Assembly: GCA_905250885.1 (NCBI GenBank)
Contig: CAJNOQ010000056.1
Location: 1 to 64,000, forward strand
Direction: 5' to 3'
Length of the DNA stretch: 64,000 nucleotides
Source: Didymodactylos carnosus
Taxonomy: Eukaryota > Rotifera > Eurotatoria > Philodinida > Philodinidae
Positions 47,435 to 61,400 of this stretch are shown in pieces (position 1 is the stretch's first letter; every line of letters starts with the position of its first letter). The notes below the pieces were generated by a model that was given only the letters and a program-made list of their open reading frames with translations, did not search any database and was not told where the DNA came from. Both the position numbers and the translations under genes were made by a program.

Positions 47435-50400
47435 GAATGAAATATAAAAATAGAAATGATTCTTATACTCAATTAAATTTGATTTTGAAAAAGATTACAC
47501 ACATCATACATTGTTTTTGTCTGTCTAAAATCAATTTAATCTTAGCACAAGTTTCAATTATATATATCAACATTCTGTTAGCGTGAGAATATAAAGATTT
47601 GAAAACATTTCTTTTTATTATTGCATGACAATTTGAAAAACAGAGAATTCTCTCACTCTCTTTATATGTCGACAATAGGTGTTAGTAATCGTGTCCAGAT
47701 ATATGTCTCAACTGTAAAAAAACAACTATACTGAGTAAAAAGATTCTAAAAAACTTTTGTATTCTTACCTTCATGTACATTTAACGTTACCGATCTTTTT
47801 AAGTATTTAATGTCAATAGAATATTTTCTATGTGGTTATATGATATTTAAATATTATCCTAAAATTTTTTGCTACATATTTCAAATATCATATCTACAAT
47901 CTGTAAAACGCTTTTATAAAGAAGACTTCCTTCTCAATCAAATTCAATATTAAAAGATAGATTTAAATTGTTCAAGATCAGAGACGAGAATGAGCAGTTT
48001 TTATGGATATTTGCTTTAAATTTAATAAACAATAATAAAAAAATTATCGTTTATGTCACTTACTTTCAATTAGAATGATATAGTCAAATCGATAATCTCA
48101 TCTATTAAATGGTTTTTCGCATGTTATATTTTCTATATGTTGTGCTTATGACACTCATAATGAATAATTTTTTCGAAATGTGGAGAACCAAAAAAAAAAA
48201 CACACACATAAGAAAAACAGAAAGACTATATTCTCAAGAATCAGCATTTATTATCAGTTTAATTCAGGGATATACTATCAAATAGAGAAAAGTGATAAAA
48301 AAAAGAATTTTTTTTTTCCCTTTTCCTTTTTGGCTATTTGCTTGTTAGTCAAATAAGTATTAATTATTCAGAAAGTATCAGGAATAAGAATCAACATATA
48401 ACGTAGCTGAATACAACCATGTATCTATCCTTTCGCATGATAAACTATAGTTACAATTAAATCTATTGAAAAATAGATTGCACACATGAATTGAGCTTTG
48501 AACGTTGAGAAAAACAAATCACATTCATCAGATTCGGACGTCCCAGAATAAATTACACTAAAATCTTGGTGCATTTTTCTCTTATTTTCTATTCATAAAA
48601 AAAGAGTTTCTTTATATACTAATTGATAGACAATTTAATTCTCTACAAGATTGTATATTTATTTTTAAGATTCATCGTTGATGCAGTAACTCTAACAAGA
48701 AATGCTTCACATTTTTTAATTACACCACGCAGTTTTAAAGTACAAACTGCTCTCTTTTTTTTAATTGTTTATAATGAGTACTAAAAAATTTGAAAACATT
48801 TTATTATCGTCAAATGGTAATAAATTTTATGCTTTACAAAAAACGTTTACTTGAAGTTAATTTATTTCAATTGCTAGTAGCTTTAATACATAAACTTCCA
48901 AGTCCAATGAAGTTTTTTGTACTAAAAAAGCGTTTTGGCTATTCAAGTATAAAATCCAAAGTTCAAATCATTAGTTTAAAGACCAAAAAATGTAGAATTT
49001 CGCACGCTGTTAGACTGTGTAACTCACAAATAAACCTGCTACTTTTTTTCCGTAAAAAGTTAGAAAATACTGGATGTTGCTAAGATAGTCGAAAAATAGA
49101 AGAAAATGACCTTTTACAAAGACTCTTTCTCCGATTTTATTTAAAAAATCATTATTTCTCATTAAAAAATCCATCATATTATAGAAAATTTCTTGCTGAA
49201 TTTTTCAGTATACCTTGTTTTGTTGGATAAGTGATTTTTTAGCGAGGTTAAAAATTTGAAGCTTTTCTTGTTAGAGTTATTGTGCCAAACATCAAAGATA
49301 AATCTTAAAAATAAATATACACTTTTGTAGAGAATTGAATTGTCTATCGTATAGTATATAAAGGAATTCTATTTTATGAATAGGAAATAAGAGAAAAATG
49401 CATCAAGACTTAGTGCAATCTATTCTCGGACACCCATTAACAAACTAAAATATATAATCCAACATTTCCTCATTACCCATTCTATTTCCTTGACTTAGTT
49501 GCCTTCAAATTTGTTGCACTATTCACACGGGATAATTTTCTAGGAGTGATTACAATTTTCTTTAGCGTCTTCTTCTTCTTCTTCTTCGTACTATAATTGG
49601 TTTACATGTAGTAAAAACGAAGAAGAAAAAAATTATCAACTAGTTGAGTACACTTAGAACTGATGAGATGAGAAATACACGATGTTTCTATTGGATTTAA
49701 TCTTGCATGGAGAAAACAAACATTTATAGAAAAAGATGTAATGAGACAAATAATTAAAGGAGAAGAATCTACCAAAAACTCAGCAAAAGGTATCGAAAAA
49801 TATCGACAAAAATAGGATGAGATTACCGAACACTAAGCTTCATTTTACCTTGAGCTGAGCAAGACATGAAACAAAAGCTAAAAAATAATTAAACAAGAAA
49901 AAGTATATTTTCTCGATTGAAATTCGCGTCCCTCTTCTCATGCGACACTAGAATGCAAATGTAATTTATTTAATATAATTTTAATTTTAATCAACTAATA
50001 GATTTTTAATTATTAATTACTTCAACACATCATGTGTTCCAATGGAACAGGAGTTTACGTATGCAACTTTTTCGGTTATAATAACACTGAAAAGAAATAT
50101 AAATAACCACAACCCAAAAGGCTTGAAAAAATTATTGGACTCGAAATGGACTCGAATTAGCCTGCTTCATGACTTGGACTCGGCACCCCCCGAACTCACA
50201 TAGTCCGGAACACATGCAATGAAAGTGATATTTTATATTCTCGGAGCATTTAGGAAATGTATTTTCTTCATCCCATGTTGCTGTATCATCTAGTTATTTC
50301 ACAATATTAGTGAGTTACTCATGCCATTTAGCATTTATCGAAAGTTTTTCACACACGCAAAATCCATTCATTCGGTTAGCTGAGGATTTGAGAGGACTTA

Positions 50401-50839
50401 CTGGCGGTGCTTATTCTTTTGGAAAACAAGTAATGTTTTCCTTGCTTAACGTCAGGTAAGTATGTGCATGTTGTAGACCGAACATTTATGTCATAAAATC
50501 GCAGGAGTTTATAATCTAGAAACCCATTAGTATATTTTTCAAACTGTCCTTGGTCTTCCCATACGAAGATTAATTAGATTTTATGCGCATAGTAGTAGTA
50601 CTAAGTCTTATGCGTCTATGAAGTGACAGATCGATTCTATCGGTCACAGTGTATGGGAACAAACAACCAATCAAGTCAGATACTTCGTATATTCACTTAG
50701 AATGAAATCTATTCTGAATTAAACAAGTAAGCAGGTTTAATTTCTGATCCTCTCTAAACTATACCCGTTTTAAAGGTTAATAGACATGCTGAGATAATTA
50801 TTATTTAGAATTAAAAATGTACTATGACAATATTCATAA
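47435..50839. other. Intergenic with a long-TIR element
   Basis: No supported gene. It contains the 48536-49437 inverted-repeat element and a short TTC microsatellite with a nearby complementary GAAGAAG (about 49570-49630). A moderately GC-richer patch at about 50115-50215 is unassigned. Confidence 0.5.
48536..49437. mobile_element. Long-TIR DNA element
   Basis: Terminal inverted repeats of about 160-170 bp at 48536-48705 and 49260-49437. Shared boxes are GCATTTTTCTCTTATTT, CTATTCATAAAA, TCTTTATATACTA, GATAGACAATT, ATTCTCTACAA and AACTCTAACAAGAAA. Ends read GGACGTCCCAGAATAAATTA and (inverted) GGGTGTCCGAGAATAGATTG, a GGGTGTCC-type terminus. The core of about 550 bp shows one plus-strand frame (48790-49083) rich in Lys and Leu that resembles no transposase. 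Probably non-autonomous. Arm identity of about 80-85% indicates moderate age. Confidence 0.75.
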
Positions 50840-51519
50840 TTAATTAGATTGCTCTCTCAGTTTTTGTCTAATATTCTCTGTTACCCCAAGTAATTCTAAA
50901 TCATCCATATTTAATTTGGCTCCTTTATTTTTAATACAATCAATAATTTGTTCATAATTTTGGTTCAATGCGGCTTGATGTAACTCTAAATCGCTTGATT
51001 GCACATTTAAACGCTTCCCCTCTTCTTTATGGGTATTTAATGTTGTATGAATAAGACGATTTAACAAATTTTGACGTCTAGCCGGTGATTTTGGATTTTC
51101 TAAGGCAAGAAAAAATCCTCCACCTGAACGATGCATACGAATAAACTTCATAATCAGCGAATCTATTTCTTCTCCATCGTTTGTTGACCTATAAAACAAT
51201 GAAAATCAGATACAATTTTTCAAATAACCGTTAAATCCTAATATAACCCTGTCATAATCGGATTGTGACTTGCTTTTAGGCTCTAAGTTATTTACTTTGC
51301 ACAGAGCTTGTCCAAAATATCAAAACATTGTACTGGATTTACTGCTTCAAGTCTGGTATTTAAATCATTCAATACATTTTTATGTCCGCTTAAATACTGA
51401 TCAACAAGATCTTCACAACGCTTCACATCTTCTTGATTCATTTTATGCATGCCATGTGCTATACTGCCCGAACAGTATGCACATAAACATTTGTTACCAC
51501 TACTTGCGTTTTCACACAT
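50840..51519 (-). CDS. Unidentified two-exon protein, 190 residues
   Basis: Exon 1 (51296-51519) and exon 2 (50840-51188) join across a GT-AG intron (phase 2) to 190 residues ending TAA. The N-terminus has a compact Cys cluster (MCENASSGNKCLCAYCSG). A helical segment follows (NQEDVKRCEDLVDQYLSGHK, NVLNDLNTRLEAVNPVQCFD). The second exon has a FIRMHRSGGGFFLALENPKS block, a Lys/Arg-rich helix and an ankyrin-like helix pair (DLELHQAALNQNYEQIIDCI). The clean splice and ordinary codon use support a functional gene. The Cys cluster suggests metal binding or palmitoylation, without family evidence. Not recognised. Confidence 0.7.
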
Positions 51520-51521
51520 AA

Positions 51522-52476
51522 TTTTTGACGATGTGTATAAAGTAGACTATCTTCAATAAGAATGCGATTATAAACACAGCAATTATTTTTTTGAAAAATT
51601 AATAACTATCTACAGAACGTGATGTAGAGGTAAGTCTCATATCTTATGCACCTGTATTTGTTCTTATAACTACTGTGTGAAAGAAACAGAAATGAAAAAA
51701 TGATCACAAAGTGACAATATAGTGATGCCAAATCTTATAAATCAAGATAACAAAAATGTAATACAGACGTAGATCAAATTAAATTTACAAATTAATTTAT
51801 TGAAGCTATTTGGAGTCTACATTTGACTATGTCGTGTACAACCGATATTTTTATGTATTCAATATGCCAGGTTTAGTTGTAGTACAGTAGTTAAATTTCA
51901 GATGACGCAAATAATTTAAATCTGTTATTTTTCAACTATCGCTTCAATCTGAGATGTGTACTCCGCACATGATTATTGAAAACAAAAACACAATAATTAA
52001 TTACTCTAAAGTTTAACAATAATTTCCGAGTAAAACAAAATTTTTTAGAGTTACTTTAAACTAGGTAAAAAAGAATATTTCCCTTGCTGCAGCTAGTTTC
52101 AACCTAGTAAATGTTCTTATTTACCTAGGTTAAGCTAGCTCCAAAACATTTTGTTTTGCTTGGGTACTGTATGACCTTTTCGACCCTTCAAGCTCTAGAT
52201 GGCGCTGACATTCTGTCAATCATAAAGATTGGTGAACTTATCCCATTTCCTTCTTGTTAATGTATATCGATCTTTGTTAACACGTCTGAAGAAAATTGAA
52301 ATTCACAAGGTTCCATTTCAATGCCTTAACGTGTAATCTCAATTAGTTTACAGGGTTACCGTAGAAACTATGCGTAGAAGAACCCGTGTAATGGCTATTG
52401 ACACACGTTCGGCAATAAGAAATCGTTTGAATTTCTCTTTACGTTTGAAGTTCTTAATGAACATTTTCCGATAACG
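51522..52476. other. Divergent intergenic region
   Basis: Lies between the minus-strand gene starting at 51519 and the FAM184-type gene, so it should contain both promoters. A short imperfect inverted repeat (CTAGGTAAAAAAGAA / TTCTTATTTACCTAG) sits at about 52062-52127. A possible 5'UTR acceptor (AGTTTACAG) ends at about 52353, 124 nt before the FAM184-type ATG. Confidence 0.45.
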
Positions 52477-55400
52477 ATGGCATCTGCAAAAATGTTTTCA
52501 AAAAATATAAATTCGTCGTTTTTTCAGCAACAGTCAGCACAAGGCCACCACTATACTGATAATAATGCGGCAACAAATGGTCATGGATTGTTATCTGGTG
52601 ATGATGATACTGTACTTACTCTTGATATGCATGTTAAAATGTCGAAAAAAATTGCTCAATTAACCAAGGTATGTGAAACTATTTCAAAATTGAAAAGTCA
52701 ATGAGACACTTTTGAATGCGTTAACATTGTTAATTAGAGAAAATCTTCATTTACTTATAAAGTTTTTTTCTTTGCTTTAACTTTGTTTCATTCAAGCAGT
52801 CGATCAAGTCATTTGTTGAACGATTGGGTTAAAAGAAAATACTGTATCAGACTCGTATGTCTTGATATCAGATCAAATGATAAAAGCTGACTCTCGTTGG
52901 TAGATTTTGATATCTGCTTCAGATTATTCTTCTGCAGAACATATGAACTATTCTTCCCTTCCGCATTAATACTCTCTCTATAGATCACCTCTGACAACAA
53001 GGCTAATCAAAAATCTCTTTCACAAACTAAAAGATTTATTAATAAAATAGCTATGAAGCGTTATGTTTTATTATCAATACTTGTGAATGTTACTAGATTG
53101 TAGGAAAAGTTCTTTCACGTACTGGTTTAAAATATGTACGCGCTCGTATATGCTTAAATTTTGAAACTGAACAATAGCTCAAAATAAATGTATCGTTCAA
53201 CATACTGATGCCACTTAGCCCTAGTATAGGGTATGTCGAAATTGCGCTCAATTTCGTAGCGATTTCATAATATTCTTCTAAACCGAGATTTTCGATGTCT
53301 TGTGATTCAGTAAACGTAATTGTAAGTCTTTTCTACAAGAAGATTTTCTGCAAGCTTGTTCTATTTTTTTTTCTCTTCTAAATTACAAGAAAATAAACTG
53401 TATGCTCTTTTAGAATCTAGAAGATACTGATAGAATGATATTTTGTACTGTTAATGGAGAATTTCTGCGACTGAACGGAAAGTCGGTTGCACTGAGAAAC
53501 AGTTAAAGTCTTGCTACAGTGTTTAATAACTATCATTACGCGTAGAATATGTAATATCGTATATAAAATATTATTATGAAGTTCTATCGAGAGAAATATT
53601 TCACATTGGTTATTTTCATTTTAATATTTTCAGGTTGAACATTTTATTTATTTTTTGAGATAAGTTCAAGAAAAAATGCACGAAAAACAATTCATAGAAG
53701 AGGAGAGAAAAAAACGAAAATCTTAGTCTGTTCAAAATTATTGTGCACACTGCATAGTAGAAATATTTAGAAAAAAAAATGTACATAGTTTTTTTCTTGT
53801 CAAATGAAAAATAGATCTATCTGGCGCGAGTAATGTTAAACTCTTCTACTTATATTAAACTGCGGCACCCGTTTCATCACTGATATTTATTGTTGTTGTT
53901 TGTACACCATCCGTTGTGTTCATACCAAACGGTTGAGCTGTATTGGGCGCTAGTATTTTTCTCAAAAATTCATCCTTTAAGCATCCTTGAATAAATTCAA
54001 GTCGAAGTACAATATCTGAAAGGAGAAAAAAGAGAAAATATTACATTTAACTTTGAAAAAATTGAGTGGTACCCTAACGTACCAAAGTTATATATATTAA
54101 GATAAAAACAAAGTAAAAAATATCTCAGCTTATAAAAGTTAAGGAAATAAATGTTCAAATCTCAACACGGAAGTTAGATAGTTCCAACAAGAATAGTAAA
54201 TTTAGAATTGGTAAAAGCGTTTCATTTGATGTATCACTACCCTAGTCCTAAAAAGAATATGCTTACTCACCATCTTTATTTAACCTTTTCATTATCAATT
54301 CCACACGTTTTTCGGGTGCTTTTTCTCCCCTTCGATCTTCTTCATTAGCTAAATCATACATTGCTTCAATTATTTTAACCATATCTTTACGATTTATTTG
54401 TCCATCTTTATTCTGATCTAAAATGAGAGAATAATTAAATTATTCAACGTGCGTGACTGTTTTGAGCTAGTTAACGAACCGTAGATATCGAATGCCATTC
54501 CTAATTTGTCTTTCAATTCACCATGTTGTGACAGACCAACGGCAGTTCTACAAAGTGATAATACCTGTTTTCTTTATTTCTGTTCCTATCAGGACAAAAA
54601 GAAAGTCAACTTACAGAAATTCTGTAAAGTCAATCCAACCATTCCCATCTGAATCAAACGCTTTGAAAACAAAATTACAATATTTATCAGCTTTTCCTTC
54701 CGGATAGAATTTCTGTAATAAAAAGATTAGACTGTCATGTAGTAGAAGTGCTAAATAAAAATAGACATACTAACCTTATATACATTCAAAAATTGTTTTT
54801 TATCCAATTTACCCGACGGACAATCTTTTAAGAAGCCCGCATGCCACGCTGAGATTTCTTCAGCAGTATAACGAGTACAGTTCTGTAATCTTTTCAGTTG
54901 TTCCTCGGTCAATATTGTCGGATCTTGTTTACTTTTACCACCTTTAGCTCCCATTTAAGTAGATTTTCGAACGAAGCGTAATATAAATAAATCTAAAAGA
55001 AAGATAATTCTTAACTATTTTAAAAAACAATACACATCTTTAATCGAAAACGATTTAAGCTATCTTTTGAAAAAAAGCGTAACTTTTAAAAAATTCGAAG
55101 CAATTGTATTTTCCGTTCTTTCAGATGATATTTTATGACAGTCCTTACAGAATGACAAAAAGTGAGAGACGTTTAAGAATTGAGCACAATTCTTATTGAT
55201 ATAAGCTTTATTTTGTCAGAATACAAGCGGAAAAATATTCCATTATAGTCTTCTAAATTAAAACTATCGAAAAACACAAAATCAATTTTACGAATAGAGA
55301 TTCGAACACACAAACTTAGCTTTGCAGTAAACTGCAATCCTTATTCTCAAACTTATAGTGACTTTTACCTCTAATAATTTGCAATAGAAATATGCTGTCG

Positions 55401-58400
55401 AGTCTAGATCCGATACGATCCTAAAATAAAGTTTATAATTCAGTTTTTTGAGTAAAAATACAAGTGGGTTACTTTAGTAGCCGCATAGATGCACATTTTT
55501 CTGTACGATATAACATTCGTAACAGTATATCACATTCCAACATCTTTATCAAAATGTATCACGATATGTTCGTATTATCCTGATCCAACGTGAAATATAT
55601 TGGCTACAACATTGAAGAGTCCGAAATGATTTTTCAAAAGTTAAAAGTTGAGCGAAATCATCAAAAAGTTAGAATAGTTATAAATTGGTGCGACATTTAT
55701 AAATCGATTTATAACTATTTTAAATTTTTGATCAAAAGTTAAAATAATTATAAATCACTACTTATAAATCGATTTATAACTCCACCTATTTCGGACGCTA
55801 CAATAAAAAGCTTTGAATGAAATTTCTAAATTTTCTTTCGAAAGAGGACATGCGCAATGCCTATATTATGTGACTTTAGATATTATTTAGAACATGGTAA
55901 AAAAATGACTTCAGAGATATTTCACCAAACAAGATTTGTGCTGTGACTTCTTTATCGAGATATATCAGTGATCCATCGATATATTGTGCTATAACAAATA
56001 TTGAGATGTGAGGAATATTTAAAGCAATATATGATGAGTCAGTGATATACACGATTTTCTAAAATTTGCATATCATTGTTAAACCAATTTAGTTTTATGA
56101 GCCATTTTGTGCCTTATGGTAACTGTCATATAACAAAATGCTTTCTTCATCGATGTGTGTACAACCTGACTTGTTCTACCACGCCATATGTAGAAGAGTA
56201 GTGGCAAGTACTTATTGACGGAGACAACGAGGCTTTATGTCCCTTCCTCAGATTGACGAGCTTTTAAGAAATACTTAGCAACACTTGTCAAAGACTACTT
56301 CTCGCTTGTAAGATTCATCGATTTCCAGTGTTTTCTCTTAGAAAAACTTGTTTGTATTTCGTACTTTTAAACTGATATGCAGCTTAATCATGCCGTTTCG
56401 TTCGAAGGTGGCTACTTTAAATCTGTCCGATCTTCACCGCTGTTTTTACATCATATCTAAAGGATGTTCTATTTTCTCATGAAGAAACTAAGCATTCTTG
56501 ACCATAGCTTATCAAGAGTTTTTCTCAGTCATTTGGCTCTTAGCCAATACGTAAAAAACGCAAAAACATACGACTTACTTCTCTAAAAACTCTATTTTTG
56601 CGTTCTTCTACACGTTCTTGTTTTCATGTCTCAAATATGTAAAAAAAATGATTTAAATCTAATTAGAAAAATCACAAGTTAACTAACATAGTAGAGATAC
56701 AGGAGATGCGCATGTGAATGTTAATTAACTTTGAGTTTTGTTTAATTCGACATTGTGAATAATAGAAGAAAACAAAAAAATTTAAAAAACTGAAACGCCT
56801 TAGGTGACAGTCGAAAAACAAAACAAAGGGAAATCAAAAATCCTGTTTTGATGCTAGATAGAACTCTACAGGACTAGACTACACCTTGATAAATAATTGA
56901 TAGAGCACTAACCTGGATAATCAGTATGCTAGATTTAAGTGCTAGCAGCTGCATAATTTCCCCGCAACATTTAAAATTAAACCTGTTCGTCTTCACTTGC
57001 GCATCAAACCAGACCTTAAGGTTAGAACAGATTGGTCAGTGTAGAACTCTGATATAAATAAGCTTCTGAATAGAACCATGTACTAAAAAAATGGCTCTAT
57101 AGCTATAGTGTGCTTAGTAATTTTCTGCATTTTCTAGATTATCTCGATACAACTTGATATATGAAATCTTGAAGCGCATCGAGATATAGGTTTTTATTCG
57201 ACGAAGAGCATGTATATTAGAATATTCTTTTTTTCATTAGATCCCTTTTCTGTTCATCATAATATTGTCAACTTTTTAGACGTTGACAATATGTTGTTTT
57301 TTAGATTATCGTGCGATAACTCTCAAAAAAAAAAACTCCTCATCACTATAAGAACTCTTTTGTCGTTCACATTTCTACCCCTACATGTTACACTTTGTTA
57401 AGAAAAAAAAATATCAATCTTATTAAACAAATGACCTTTACAATGATCGATTTGACATGTAGTAACAATTTATTCTTTTGCATTTAGAGTAGAATATCCT
57501 TACTGCGACATGTGGCGCTTTTTAGTAACCAGAGAATGAAAGATACAAAAAAACATAGTTATGTAAAGGTCATTTCATTTTCATCATTACTGATGTTCAA
57601 AAATGCCTCAAGCTTTTTTCTACTATAATGACAGTGGTAATAGGAGATTTACAAAAATAAATCTGTATTCAAATGATATACATATATATGTACATTAAAA
57701 TTTTGATGAAACGAAAAAGAAAAAGCGAAAAGACATACAATAGAAAAAAAAAGTAAAATTATTATGAAAATGAAAATAACTTACTCTCTCTCTGTGTTTT
57801 TTTTAATTTTCTTTTGGAAAAAAGATCAAGTTTTGATTTAATTTATCTAAACTAGATGTAGATAAAATATATAACCGTACAACAGTAAAAAAATTTTTTT
57901 TGCTCTTTTTGCATGAGTGCAAAAATGTATATTAGAGATATGTGTATAACTGTAGTCAACTTTTAAGATGAAATATCTATAACTACTCGTTGTTTGGTTT
58001 TTCTTTTTTTGTTATTCGTTCTTCAGCTCCTCCCTCTCGCTTATGACACATCTGCACATGTATCCCGTGGATTTTATTTGAGTACAGATGATTACTTTTC
58101 TTTTTATTCATTCAGCAACAAAACAGCGCTCAATTTATAAGATATCAACCGACTTCCATTTGGCACGATGTATTTACGCGCTTTCAATGACGCGTAAAAT
58201 ATATTATTTAACAAAGAGAGAGAAAAAAAATATATTGAAAAAACCTTGTATGTTGTATCTGTGTGTATGTAGTGGTAAACTTTCACACGTTCATATATCT
58301 ACTGTACATATACATACATATTATGTGGTTTTGTCTCAAATTTTCAATTGCATGTTCTTTTTTCTTTATTTGTAACATAATGATATCTGAACATGCATGA

Positions 58401-61400
58401 AGAAAGAAAGACTAATAGACAACTATGCAGAAAACAAATTGGTGTATCAAACAAAAAAGCAAAAATGAAGAGAAAAAAAGAATACGTTAGTTAATATATA
58501 GAGAGAGAAAAAGAGAGAGAGAGAGAGAAACATATTTACCATATTAATACTTTTACACGATCGATAATTTTTTTATTATCAGTTGATCAATTTAGTTTGA
58601 CATAGATTAATGAGAGCGTTCATTATACATTATACATGTGATTTTCTCAGAAAATTTGTCCATGCTAAAGGTGTATGTGTGAAACAGAAAAAAAAATAAA
58701 AAATATGTCTTATTTTTATCTTATTCTTCAAGAAGAGATTTAAACGTTTACCTAATTGTCTAGAGTTTGTATAATAATAAATACTTTAATAGTTTCTTTC
58801 AAAGATCATTTTGTAACGATTAAACGATTCTCCTGTTTTCTGAAAAAGCAATGTTTTATCTGTATGTCAAACTGCAGCATATTTTATAACTCTTGTTAAT
58901 AAAAAGTGGGGAGCAATTTTCTTTTCGACATATCCCAAAGTAGACAGAACAGCTGACTATTTTTTTATTATCTATTAGTATACTAAGAACCTTTTTTTTG
59001 TTTTCAATTAATTCTTTCATGATTCTATCAAACAGCACGCAGAAACATTAAGATGGTTCCTTTAAGAGCGAGAATAAAAGCTTTAAACTAAGCTTCTTTG
59101 TCAATAGAATTAAAAACGCCATTCACAAAGAAGAACGAACGTATAGTTTTAACTAAAAGCTTAAATTTCCTTTTAACTAAAGTCGGTTTAACAAATTATA
59201 AGAAATGGTAATAGTTATTCTATTATATCAGTGCTAACATTTATCAAGAATTTAATACTATCAAAGTATTACAGACAAATATATTGATTTGTACATACGT
59301 ACTTCTGTAAATGAAACTGACCTACATCTATATATGAAGAAAAGACATGTACAAAAAGACTTCTTTATAGTTTTTATTATTAGTTATTGCTATTATTATT
59401 ATTATTATTCGTCTTTAGAAGTATATAGTAGAGCACAAATATAGTATGTTGTCTTTTTCAATGTATATGAATATTTTCATCATCATTTTTCTCCTATTTG
59501 CACATATACACATATCGTTGCGTTAAGAATAAAGGCAAATAAACTAATCACAGAAGAGAGAGAAGAAAATTGTAAAAAATTTTTTTTTTTTTTTACAAAT
59601 ATATTATTTAATATTAGTCACTTACATACATTTATACAAGTCTACTACAAGCGTGAATAGTTATGACCTTCTCTCTCCCTCTATTTTGTTAAAAATCTAA
59701 AATTTTAACTAAAATTTCAATTATTTATTTAACATCATTTATGTCCTAGAAATACTATAAGAACAACCAAAGAATGAGAAAAAAAAAATGGTCAGCTGTT
59801 GTTGAAAGAAAAGATAAGCGATTGTTTGTTTATTTATTTATTTATTTGTTTTGTTTGTAAAAGAATAATTTTGTGTCTATGGCCTCTAACTCCTTCGGAT
59901 TATATGAGTGTTACTGGATATATAGAACTGTTTCAAAGTATTGATGAGATATTGTTTTCTATATGTCAGAAACTAATATATAGTGATAAGCGAACTTCTT
60001 ATACTTGTACATCGTCTATTATGTCAAATCAAAATGCATTAGTAGACAAGTTCTGTAAAAAAATCTAAAAATAGTTTCCTCCTGCATTTTATTTTAGCCA
60101 CTTACTCTTTCAAAATAGAATATATCCAAATAGAATATAATAAGAGACTCTGAGAAAAAACTCATTAACAGTGAGTTTTTATTCTGAGAGAAGATTTATA
60201 AAGAGAAGACTGATTCTATACATATACTCAGTAGTATTATTATTAAAGAATTTTTCCTCTCAAAAACTATCTACCATCACCTATCACTTCAGTTTTTTAA
60301 ATATTCATCAAAATCAAGATTTAAACAACAGTTTTATTTCTCTTGTGAATCTGTGTAGATGCTATTAATAGCATCGATAATCGATAGTTTTAAGATCTCA
60401 GGTTTGTTCAAGTGAGATAGATATTCGGTTTCTCAGAAAAAAACGAGTATTATTCGTATTTGTTCGTAGATCTTCCTTTCAAGAAAAGCTTTGAATTTAA
60501 TTTTCTTCATATATTTCTGCATATAACGATAACAATGAAATATAGTGTCACTCTAGGGGTTCAACAAAAGATATTGTAAATAACAAAGTAAACTGTGCTG
60601 AAGCTACCACGATTAGATAGTTGCTTTATTCTTTTTTTTATTTTTGTTTTGATTACAAGAAATGATTCATTTTCAATAGATTCCATTTATTTCATAGACA
60701 GATTAGCAAAATCCGTCCAATAGTTTTATCTTTGCTATAATTTGGAATGTGTTGCTTTGCTTTGAGTCATGTTTTCTCTGAAGTAATAAACTAAATAGCC
60801 AATGTTTTACATTTATTTTTAATATTTAGCGTAAAAAAAGAAATATGACTTTTTCCGCTTATAAAAAGAATCACGTAAAGTACGTGCTAAATGTAAATCA
60901 TTCATTCGGAATTATTTAATGAGTCAATCAAATTATCGACTTATGTTTTTGTTTTAGGTCATCTATTCTTTAAATACAAAAGCTGATGAACATGAAATAA
61001 TTTTAAATAACCTCAAACAACAGTATGAACAAGAAAAATGTCAATTGGCGAAAGAAGCATCGAAAAAAGTCGCTGATTTACGTCAGCGTGTAGAAACTCT
61101 ATCATTAAAAAAAAAAACACAAAGTTCAAGTTTGGAAGAAAAAATTTGTATTCTAGAACTTGAACGGTAGAATCTTTAGAAAAGAAAAAACTGCAAATTT
61201 TTAAAATATTTCAAACTATTTTTTTTCTATGTTATTTATGTTTTTTTAGACAATCTCAAAATGATGAAATAAGTCGTTTACAACAAGTGAGTAATGATCG
61301 TGAACGAACAATATCAGAAGAATTTCGAACAAAATTATCTCAAGTTAAACAACGATTAGAAAATATTAAAGAACAATTTACAATTAATTTTGATGAAAAA

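Noticed and set aside
48790-49083. 97-codon frame as a possible transposase of the long-TIR element
   Set aside because: No DDE/D or helix-turn-helix pattern visible; composition follows the AT-rich core.
58088-60368. Several 60-95 codon frames in the FAM184-type intron
   Set aside because: Low-complexity products (Phe/Leu/Ile/Tyr-rich) in microsatellite-laden DNA.
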